A stretch of DNA of 41,175 bases, taken from contig MLAK01000550.1 of NCBI GenBank assembly GCA_001839685.1, positions 68,232 to 109,406 on the forward strand, written 5' to 3'. The notes under the pieces were generated by a model that was given only the letters and a program-made list of their open reading frames with translations, did no database searches and had not been told where the DNA came from. Position numbers and translations under genes: made by a program. The first letter of the stretch is position 1. Every line of letters begins with the position of its first letter. Positions 9,470 to 18,700 of the stretch are shown piece after piece. Origin of the DNA: Tritrichomonas foetus (Eukaryota > Parabasalia > Tritrichomonadida > Tritrichomonadidae).

Positions 9470-9858
9470 TCATATAGAGAATTGTTGCTTATTCTAATAA
9501 ATGTAGATAAAAAAAAATATTTTTTTAATATTTCTTTTTCTTTTGTATAATTCTTGAGAAAAAAATGCTGAGAGAAAGCACACAGGTAAATTATATGGCT
9601 TAATTGGTATTTGTTTTTATGATATCAACTTTACTCAGTTTTTCATCAAATGAAGCAGCATGAGGAATACAAATGAAATTGAGTAGATTGATTACATTTA
9701 ATTTTACTAATAGATAATTCATGAATCAAATTGTCATTTGAAGATCAAAAAATTGAGATGAGATATATTTGATTCTCTCAATAGCTTGAAAAACTAAAAA
9801 AAAATATGATTATTTTCTGTACCTTCTTTGTTTCAAATTTAGAAAAGATTACAAACTA

Positions 9859-10007
9859 GGTGATTCAGAGTTACCCCGAAAATGGATAAATTAATTTTCT
9901 TTGAAAATATTGATTTTTCTTAAGAAATATTTCAATATTGACGAACTTTTTCTAAAAAATTTTCAAAGATGTTTATCAATCATCATACGGGAAACTCTGC
10001 GGTGATT
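9859..10007. repeat. Imperfect inverted repeat around 9859-10007
   Basis: The outer arms pair GGTGATTCAGAGTTACCCCG (about 9860-9880) with a mutated reverse complement at about 9988-10007. An inner CTTTGAAAAT and a later reverse complement ATTTTCAAAG (about 9958-9968) also pair. The matching is patchy, with gaps. It may be an old foldback element or a hairpin. Confidence 0.45.
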
Positions 10008-10545
10008 CAAGGGGGGATTGTATATTTATCTTATATTTATTGATTGATTGCTTCATATTATATATGAATAGCTTCATTAATCAAGTATCCAATAAATTTC
10101 TTTTTGTATTGTCATACAACATGATATCTCAATTAGTAAAGATTTTACTCCATTGAATCTTCTTAGAAAAAGTTTCGACGTCCTTTATCATTTTTTTTCC
10201 TCATTATACCATTTTGATCAACAAATTGTTCTCTCTTTGGAAGAACAGATGTACATGAATTAGCGGATATATTAACTTTAAGATTGAAAAAGTTTCATCT
10301 GGATTTTGATTCAACATAAAAAACTGGAAACTTTTCCGCATCATTCCAACCTTTGAGTGTGACTTTTTCAATAATCTTATATCAAAAACAATCAATAGTT
10401 TATATCTGAATTGAATATGAGATTCCACAATCACATTCAAAATTCGTCAATTTCTCAATAAAACAATTGAAATATTTCCTAATTAATTGAAAGAAGATGA
10501 AATGATATGAAAAATATGTTAAAACTAATCACAATTTTTTATCCC

Positions 10546-10550
10546 TCACA
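10546..10550 (+). promoter_or_regulatory. Candidate initiator (TCACA) before the glycogen synthase ATG
   Basis: TCACA fits the trichomonad initiator TCA-Py-(A/T), in which the A is the transcription start. The start would be 4 bases before ATG 10552, giving a near-leaderless mRNA. It also places the ATG at 10507 upstream of the mRNA. Confidence 0.35.
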
Positions 10551-10551
10551 A

Positions 10552-13500
10552 ATGAGCTCAGACATCTTTGCATCTCGAGTTCCCCTCTTCACGCCAGCTG
10601 ATGATTCATCTGCAGAGGCAGCCATGCTCGAGCAGATCGAACAGCAGGCCATTACCATCCCAGTTTCATCGACTTTGCTTGAAGTTTTGGCGAATGTTTC
10701 AATTAAAGACGGTTCCCTCAAACACATCTCCGCAATTCTCGACGAAATCGTTAAAAGCCCAAGCTACTTCTTCCCAGATGTTCCGCTTTTGTTCGAAAGA
10801 CAAGGAATCCAGGCATTCGTTCCAGATGACAATAATGAGCACAATTTAAACTGGAGGAGCATTATCCTTCAGTTCCACATTTCCATTCTTTCGACAGTTG
10901 GTTGGGCCGAGCTATCAAAGCGAAAAAGTGTCTCATTTCGATCGAAATCTGATGAAATCGAATTAGCCAATCGTGGAGACTTTGTTGGAAGCAGGGCACA
11001 AGCTGGACGCACATTCAATCCCGGAAGCATTTCAATGAGAAGCCAAAACCGCTGCATCGCCTCTTTCTCAGATCGCGCAATTGGATCAATCGCCAAACCT
11101 TCTTTCGAAAGCATTCAATACGAAGTTGCACCACCAATTGACAGACAAACCGTTACAGCTGCACAAAAAGACCTTTCAACGTTAAATCTTGAAATCAATT
11201 CATTATTCGATGCACAAATTCAATGCAGCTTTGAAAACACTTTGTTCAGAGCTATTGTTTTGGCTATCGTTTCCCGCGGTCTTTACGATCGCGCACTCGG
11301 AAATTTAATCGTGAGCGAATTCCATAAAGAATTCGAAGACGCTAATATTCAATTTGGTCGCACTGCTGATACTTCTGCTGTTTTCGAAGGATACTACGCA
11401 ACACTCATGAGATCACTTCTTTCACCAGAAGTTGAAGAACAAATCAGACTTGATATTATCGCTGATAATATCGGAATTGTATTGTCAAGACTTGAGCCAT
11501 TCACTCCATTCGATGCAGTTCCACATGCCAGAGCATTCATTGAATCAGTTCTCGCTCCACTTTGTTACCACGAAAATGAGCAATACGCAGCACGCGCAGA
11601 AAAACTTTATACTGCATTCATTAACGGTCACAGTTGGGAGTTAAGAAACACAGAAGTTGTTACAGCTGATCAAGAGCTCGAATTCGAAAAGTTCCAAGAT
11701 TACGTTGTTCTTCTCTCCGCACCACATGGAAACACTGCAGCATTCACAGTTTTGAGTGGAAGCACATATAAGCCATTCTTCAGTGGATACTATGATTTTT
11801 GCTATGCCAAAATTTCTTCATTTGGCGAATTCGAAATTGACCAAAACAAGCCATGCGGAAGATATATCGTCCTTCCTGCAGGTGCCCGCAAAGAAATCAT
11901 TCACGAATTACCAGCATTTGATGACAAAGGTGTCATTCAATTCGATGAACTCACATCAAAACTCGAAACACTTGCAAATGCAGGTGTCACAGCTGTTCAC
12001 GTTACTGGTGTTATCGAAAGAAACTTCCTTTACGAATTAACATCAGTCACAGATCATTCCATCATCTCTGAAAAGTGTGGTGGTAAAGAAGCCTTCAAAG
12101 AACTTTGTGAACGTGCTAAAACATTCGGTCTTCGTGTTCTCATCGATTTCACACCACTTGTTTGCTTGATGAACTCATCAAAGAAGTATTCACCATTTAC
12201 AACACTTACTGCAGATAAAAGAGGCCGTCTTTTAACAGCAGATATTCCAGACACCGAAATGCTCCTTTTGAACTACAGGTCTCTCAAGCTTTGGGAACTT
12301 TTAGCTTCAGAAATCACTTCACTATGCGACCAATGCGAGATCAATGGTTTCTACCTTGGTCCACTTGCTCATTGGGATACTGTTCTTGCTCGTGATCTGA
12401 AAGAACTCACAAGATACGATTCCGACCACACACCACACTATGGAATCCAAAATATCATTGATGGAACAATCGTTTCATCAAGAAGCAAAGCTCCACGTTG
12501 TGGAATGTCAACAAGAAACTTCAAATATTCTCCATTTATCGCCAAGTTAATGAGAACTGTTTGGTCAAAGGTACCAAATGCATTTGTTTGGATGCAATGT
12601 GAAGTTGAACAAGAACCATTCGTCATGAACTCGGGTGTTATTCCAGCAAATTACGCATTCAGAAATGCAATGCAATCAACAATTGAACATTCAGTTCATA
12701 ATGATAATGTTGACACAGTCAATGCCAATGAGGCACTCATCAAATTCTACGAAGAAAGGAACAAACGCAATCCAAAGGGCACGTTAAACATTGCACCATT
12801 TGGATCACTCATGGATGGTCCTTACAATATTCCAATGGAAGGATTACCACTTGCAATTGACTTGTTGTTCTACTTATCCGATGTTCCATTAATCAGCGGA
12901 TGCTTGGACACAGCAATGTTCTACGTTAACGCATATTCAATGTTTAAACACGATCCAGATGATTTGATCATTGACAGCGATGATGAAGACGATAGCGACA
13001 TTTTAACCGATTCCAGATCATCGAAGACACAAAAACCACATCACGAAAACAAGTCAAAGAAGCGAATTGTTAAAGGAACCAAATGGTTACCACCAACAGC
13101 TCGTTTCACATCATTCCTCAAAAACCGTGCAGGAACAAGAACAAAGGCTGATTGGGTTCTTGGTGGAGACATTCACATTCTCCCAGTTTCATACGATTCA
13201 CATCCAATGAGAGCTATTCTCGCAGTTGCACGCATTTGCAAGAAGACAAACAGGTGCGCACTCATTTGCTCATCATTCTACATGTACAACTTAATTTATG
13301 AAGTCGGTGTTCTTTCATTACCAATTTTACAAAATGTTTCACCAAATGCAGTTGTCGAAATTAAACCACTCATCGGCGCTTCTGGACAACCAACTTACTA
13401 TGGTATTAACGAAGTTACACAAAACTCATCTTCACTATTCCTTGATCTTGGAAAATTCGAAACAGCACTTTACGAAATCGAAATCATCAATAATGTTCCA

Positions 13501-15342
13501 CCTAACATTCAGCGTATCCTTAATGAACACATTTACACACGTCTTGAACGTGCCATTCATTATAAATCCAACACAATTCTCGCTAACAACAAGATATTCA
13601 ATGAAATATTGAATGCTGTTGAAAATGAACCAGATGATGCCCATCTTCAAGCTCTTATCGAAAGCATTCCACAAGGCGAAGATACAATGACTATCTTCAG
13701 AGAAGCTTTGGTCTTCGCAACACGTAACCACAAGGTAAACAAATTACTTGTTCCATACACCGATGATGATGAAGTTATGAAACGTGAAGAAGTTGCTTTA
13801 AGAATGATACATAGAATTGCTGATTCGAAACTCGCTCATCTTGCCAAATTTGGTCAAACAATTCTTCGCGATAACGATATTGGCCCAATTCTTTTCGTTG
13901 CTTCAGAACTTGGTCCATTCTCAAAGGTTGGAGGTCTCTCAACTATGGTTTGGGAGCTTGCCAAAGAACTTGTCCAACTTGGATTGGATATCCACTGCGT
14001 TTCTCCATACTACAATGTCTCACCAAAGGGCGAAACAGGATATTTGGAGAAATACGGAATTGAATTCAAACAAATCATCGATGTTTATGCACCAGATCAA
14101 ATCAAAATCGGTATTCACTATGGTGTTGTTGATGGTGTTAAATGCTGGTTCCTTCATCATTACACATTCTTTGCAGCACCATACCAAACTGGATCATCTT
14201 CATTCAGACTTCAAATTCTTGTAATTATGGCAAAAGCATCACTTGAAATGTGCTGCCAATTCAGAATGATTCCTAAACTCATTGTTTCCAATGATTGGAT
14301 GACTGGCCTTGTTCCAGCAATTGCAAGGAAGCAATTCGGAAGTGTCTTCAACAACACACAATTCATTCACATCTTCCACAACCTTGGTGTTGGTTATGCA
14401 GGCAAGATCTGGCCAAACAACGGTGACACTGGCTCATTAAGATACATTCACCAACTTCCAGATGAAATGATCGTTGATAACTTTGATCATTCCATCGATC
14501 CATCACAATGCGTTTTGTTGTCAACTGATCAATGGGCAACAGTTTCTAAGAAATACAGAGATGAACTTCTTGAATCATCACCATACACATGGCTTCTTAA
14601 GAGATACCCATGCCCATTCGCATACTCAAATGGTATTCGCTTCCAAGAGCGCTTGGATGCACTTAAGAAGCTCAACATGACCCACGACGAAGCCAAACGT
14701 GCTGTTCAGAAGAAATACTTCGGATGTGTTGATGATACCAAATGTCTCTTTGTATTCGTTGGTCGTATTGTCGAACAAAAAGGTGTTCACTTAATCATCG
14801 ACTGCTTCGAAGAATTGAACCGCCAATTCGATGATAAATTCCAATTCATTGTTGGTGGTCAAGCTGCACCAGATGATCGTTCATATGGTCTTCCATGCAC
14901 ACAAAAGATGTGGGATCTTAAACAAAGATTCCCAAGAAACTTCTGGGCTGATCCATCCGAATTCTTCAGTGATGGACTTCTTGCTTGCCAAGCAGCTGAT
15001 TTCACACTTGTTCCATCAATGTTCGAACCATCAGGTATCGTTCAACAAGAAGCATTCGCAAGTGGATGCCCAGTTATTGCTTTCCGCACAGGTGGCCTTG
15101 CCGATACTGTCTTTGAATACGACAGAGAGAAGCAAACTGGTAACGGCTTCACATTCTGGTCATACCAACATCACGACTATATCATGGCAATCAAACGTGC
15201 TTACGAAATTTACTTGGACAAGTCACACTATTGGAAACTCAGAGAAAATGCATTCAAGTCTGTTCTTACTACAGAAACAGTCGCTGTTCAATGGTCTCGT
15301 GAATTCGCTCGTATGTTTTTGAAGTTCTTCGAAAAGAAGTAA
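10552..15342 (+). CDS. Glycogen synthase: GH13-like N-terminal region fused to a GT5 glucosyltransferase
   Basis: A 1596-residue cytosolic enzyme that should extend alpha-1,4-glucan from ADP- or UDP-glucose. The C-terminal third is a complete GT5 starch/glycogen synthase. KVGGL (from residue 1125) binds the nucleotide sugar and acceptor; GRIVEQKGVHLI opens the second Rossmann fold. EPSGIVQQE (residues 1492-1500) is the E-x7-E motif, followed by GCPVIAFRTGGLADTV. Residues about 455-790 resemble an alpha-amylase barrel (LRVLIDF at 527-533), but the nucleophile motif GFRxD reads GFYLG at 599-603, so it is probably inactive. An acidic/basic linker (about 801-840) joins the halves. Similar fusions are known for protist glycogen synthases; fungal alpha-1,3-glucan synthase has the same order but also membrane spans, absent here. 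I chose ATG 10552 because the C-rich codon usage starts there. The stop TAA is followed by A. Confidence 0.9.
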   Translation: MSSDIFASRVPLFTPADDSSAEAAMLEQIEQQAITIPVSSTLLEVLANVSIKDGSLKHISAILDEIVKSPSYFFPDVPLLFERQGIQAFVPDDNNEHNLNWRSIILQFHISILSTVGWAELSKRKSVSFRSKSDEIELANRGDFVGSRAQAGRTFNPGSISMRSQNRCIASFSDRAIGSIAKPSFESIQYEVAPPIDRQTVTAAQKDLSTLNLEINSLFDAQIQCSFENTLFRAIVLAIVSRGLYDRALGNLIVSEFHKEFEDANIQFGRTADTSAVFEGYYATLMRSLLSPEVEEQIRLDIIADNIGIVLSRLEPFTPFDAVPHARAFIESVLAPLCYHENEQYAARAEKLYTAFINGHSWELRNTEVVTADQELEFEKFQDYVVLLSAPHGNTAAFTVLSGSTYKPFFSGYYDFCYAKISSFGEFEIDQNKPCGRYIVLPAGARKEIIHELPAFDDKGVIQFDELTSKLETLANAGVTAVHVTGVIERNFLYELTSVTDHSIISEKCGGKEAFKELCERAKTFGLRVLIDFTPLVCLMNSSKKYSPFTTLTADKRGRLLTADIPDTEMLLLNYRSLKLWELLASEITSLCDQCEINGFYLGPLAHWDTVLARDLKELTRYDSDHTPHYGIQNIIDGTIVSSRSKAPRCGMSTRNFKYSPFIAKLMRTVWSKVPNAFVWMQCEVEQEPFVMNSGVIPANYAFRNAMQSTIEHSVHNDNVDTVNANEALIKFYEERNKRNPKGTLNIAPFGSLMDGPYNIPMEGLPLAIDLLFYLSDVPLISGCLDTAMFYVNAYSMFKHDPDDLIIDSDDEDDSDILTDSRSSKTQKPHHENKSKKRIVKGTKWLPPTARFTSFLKNRAGTRTKADWVLGGDIHILPVSYDSHPMRAILAVARICKKTNRCALICSSFYMYNLIYEVGVLSLPILQNVSPNAVVEIKPLIGASGQPTYYGINEVTQNSSSLFLDLGKFETALYEIEIINNVPPNIQRILNEHIYTRLERAIHYKSNTILANNKIFNEILNAVENEPDDAHLQALIESIPQGEDTMTIFREALVFATRNHKVNKLLVPYTDDDEVMKREEVALRMIHRIADSKLAHLAKFGQTILRDNDIGPILFVASELGPFSKVGGLSTMVWELAKELVQLGLDIHCVSPYYNVSPKGETGYLEKYGIEFKQIIDVYAPDQIKIGIHYGVVDGVKCWFLHHYTFFAAPYQTGSSSFRLQILVIMAKASLEMCCQFRMIPKLIVSNDWMTGLVPAIARKQFGSVFNNTQFIHIFHNLGVGYAGKIWPNNGDTGSLRYIHQLPDEMIVDNFDHSIDPSQCVLLSTDQWATVSKKYRDELLESSPYTWLLKRYPCPFAYSNGIRFQERLDALKKLNMTHDEAKRAVQKKYFGCVDDTKCLFVFVGRIVEQKGVHLIIDCFEELNRQFDDKFQFIVGGQAAPDDRSYGLPCTQKMWDLKQRFPRNFWADPSEFFSDGLLACQAADFTLVPSMFEPSGIVQQEAFASGCPVIAFRTGGLADTVFEYDREKQTGNGFTFWSYQHHDYIMAIKRAYEIYLDKSHYWKLRENAFKSVLTTETVAVQWSREFARMFLKFFEKK

Positions 15343-15770
15343 ATTGACAATTGATTGATAAATAAAAAGTTCGATATTTCTAAAATCTAAAATATTGATT
15401 TTGCAATATATAAAGCTATATCTTATATATATATAGCTACTAATTTTTAAGCTAGATGAAAGGATATAAAAAATAAATATGAAAGTATTGAATAAAATAT
15501 TCTAATAGTTAGCCAGTGATTTTGAAATGTGGATCTTGCCCAATCATCAATAATTTGGGGTTTTCTAAAGTTGTAGGTAAAAATTCCAATTAGTGTCAAA
15601 CGATCTGGATGAATTTAAAATAAAGCCATTTTTCGTCTGAATTATTTTTTTGTTTCAAATTTTGGAAACCTATCAAAAAATCAAAACCCCGAAATTTACC
15701 AACCATTTAAACGCATAAAAAGTAGCATCACCATTTTAATTTTATTTGAAAATTTTCTATAGATTTTAAA
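15343..15770. other. Intergenic, no gene seen
   Basis: 428 bp of AT-rich DNA with TA-rich self-complementary sequence near 15405-15445. No coding frame, RNA gene or clear initiator seen before the next ATG. Confidence 0.6.
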
Positions 15771-18700
15771 ATGTCGCATCAAGGAGGAAAATCCGCTGCT
15801 ATTTTTTCCTCAGTTTTCCCAAATGTTATCCGTGCAACTAATCGATATTTCTTACGCATTATTAAGTACATGAGATCTATTTTACCACCTGCATCAAATG
15901 CGCAAATTCACAAATCCGAGATTTTCCAAAAAATGGGTTATTTTCCTTACGGAAACGATACTTATGTCGAATCTACACAGAAATTGGTTACTTTAGGGAA
16001 AACAAATCCTGACGACGCGATTGAAATTTTGACAACCATGAATCCTTTCTCAAAAAATCCAACCCTGTATAACACCTTTCTCGAAGGATTAGGATGTGCA
16101 GCAGAAGAATCGCAAGTTATTCAACGGTTTTTACAGTTATCGGCAATGTATATTTTTGCTGATACAATTCCACAAATTTTATCGTTTGTGGATCATAAAC
16201 TTTCAGAAAATTCACTTTTACTTGATGCCATTTTACAACTCATCAATTCCAATGTTGATTATTATGAATGCCGTGAACCGTTTCGTTCAGTTTTTGACAA
16301 ACATTGGAGAATCATTATAAAGCAATGCTCTGTCATTATTGGATTATTATCAATTCATTCGTTTGATTCAATTTATCCATTTTTTACATCTTTCATAAAA
16401 AATATAAACCAAAATAATGCACAAAATATAAAAATGTATCGTTTTATTAGAATTCCACCATCAATTATGAAAGATCACTCATTTTTAGTAGTTGATACAA
16501 TTAAGCACCATCGAAGAACACCTGAGATAATGAAACCATTAATATCTTATTTACGCTATGTAACTTTGCAAACAGATGATGGCGACACAATTGCAAATAT
16601 CTTAGTCGCTAAAAATTATGCAATGAAATTTCCAGATTATAAACAACATACAACAGAGATAGATGCGATTATTACTTCGAAAAAACCGAATTTGTCAATT
16701 GATAACTTTATTGAATTTATTACTAAATTGTTTAGTGAAGTACAACCGCCAAATATGACAAAGAAACAATTAGGGAATGATTATTTAAAACCAAAAATTC
16801 AACTTAGATGCTTTTTATATTTGCTGAGAGGAAGTAAATTCGATGAGACATTTTTCTGGAGAAAAGGAGAAATAAATGGCCGAATTGATCCTTCTCTTGA
16901 AAGGGAATACATGTGGAATCCAACTGCACCAGTTTCCAGAATTTTTTCGGTATTTAAACCATTTTTTGAAAAAATTGATAATCCATCGGATTATTTAGTG
17001 AAAGCAATTTTCGAAAACTTTGCAATGAGAAATGTTGAACAAACAATTTCAACAATTTCTTTATTTTTACTGAATTCATCAGAATCAAAAACTTTGGTTT
17101 TATTACAAACTCTTTCGTACATTGCATTAAAGCATAGCCAAACATTTAATGAAACCACAAAATCAACCCTTTTTACTATGCTTCAAAAATATACTATTTC
17201 AGAAATTTCATCATTTGTCATTTCACCACCAGTTTTACTTGAAAATCAACTTTCCAGTGACCTTGATCCGAATTATGTTCCAGAGCCAAGTCAGTTTATT
17301 GCAAAACTCGTGACTCAAGCTGACGAAGCTGATTTTTATATTAAAAAGCAATTGTCGGCATTTGAATTCAAGCGTTGTGTTCTTAGTTACCAACAAAATA
17401 TCGTTCGAAGCCGTAGAATTTATGATAAAATAACAATTTGGCTTATTTCACTTTTATCAAAGTATATTCAATCAATTAATAGTTTAAATTTCATTCAAAT
17501 TTTAATCCAATTATCATTTTCATCAAAATATAATATAGCTCTTTTTTCCTTATACACATTAGAATATCTTTATTTGAAATTTAACGATCTACAGGTCATG
17601 ATAATTGATGCAATTCTGAAAGAACTTCTAAACATTGACAACGATCATCGAAATGCAACCTTTATGGCATTATTAGAGCATTTACTCAAAAGGAAATTTC
17701 CATCGAGTCCATCATGCCATTTCAATGAAAAGTTAGAAACAATAATTTTTCTTCATTTAGCTTCACCTTTTGTTGAAATTCGAATTCTTTGTTTAAGTTT
17801 AGCTAAATTATTGGATTGTCCATTATTCTCTGTTCAAACTTATCGAATTCAATCCCGTTTTCCAGAAATTAAATTACCAATTCTGAAATTCGAAGAAATT
17901 TGTGAATCTTCTTGCTTGCTATTATATTCAATTTTTTATTCTGAAGTTTTAATTAATATTAAGAATCCAACAATCATTAATACTCTTAAATCAATTGATG
18001 TTTCATCACATATTCGATTTCCACCCAAAATTATTCAACTTACAGACGATAAAGTGTTTTCTTTTCAAAGGAAAATACTACTGTCTGTGATGCATTATTG
18101 TTTATACACATTAACAAAAAGTCAATATGAAAATATTCAAAAGGATTTGGCACTTTTATCACCCTATAATTTTTTAACATGCTATTCCATAACAAAACCA
18201 TTTCTGATTTCAACAAATGAAGAAAGTGATGCACTTAAAAAAGTTATTCAATATCTTTTACAGAATCAAACTCCTGAAATAGTATGGCCTTTTGAATTCC
18301 TTTTGGTCTTTGCCAATACTGCGTCTTTTCATCATCTTTCTTTATTGTTAACTATTATTGTAAAGCAAATGAAATCATTTGAAAACAAAAATTTAATCTT
18401 TTTGACTAATCTTTTAACATTATTGAAAAATATTTCACAATTACCAGATGTACAATTATTGTTTGCAGCATTTCCGAATAGTTTTAATTGCATGAAAGAA
18501 TTTTTTGTCTGTTTTGAATCATATATTAAGAAGACTTCAGTTACCTCATTGAATGATGAAATCAAGCCATTAATTTTAATCTATGCAAAAATCATTAAGA
18601 ATGTTTCAAATGCAATAACTGCTCCTTTTGATGCTGGCCTAACAGGATCAATCCATGCTTATCGACCTTATGAATTCACATATTCCTTAAATTGGACAAT

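Larger units (their letters stand above)
9470..10551. other. Intergenic region with an imperfect hairpin
   Basis: About 1.1 kb between the cotransporter and glycogen synthase genes. It holds the inverted repeat at about 9859-10007. A minus-strand frame at 10204-10440 is probably chance. The plus-strand ATG at 10507 would extend the glycogen synthase by 15 residues, but the bases 10507-10551 have none of the C-rich codon choice of the gene. Confidence 0.5.

Noticed and set aside
10204..10440. Minus-strand open frame of 78 codons
   Set aside because: AT-rich, no motif, no initiator, lies in the upstream region of the glycogen synthase gene.
10507..10551. Upstream ATG of the glycogen synthase frame
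   Set aside because: The 15 extra codons are AT-rich and lie before a good initiator, so the ATG at 10552 is preferred.
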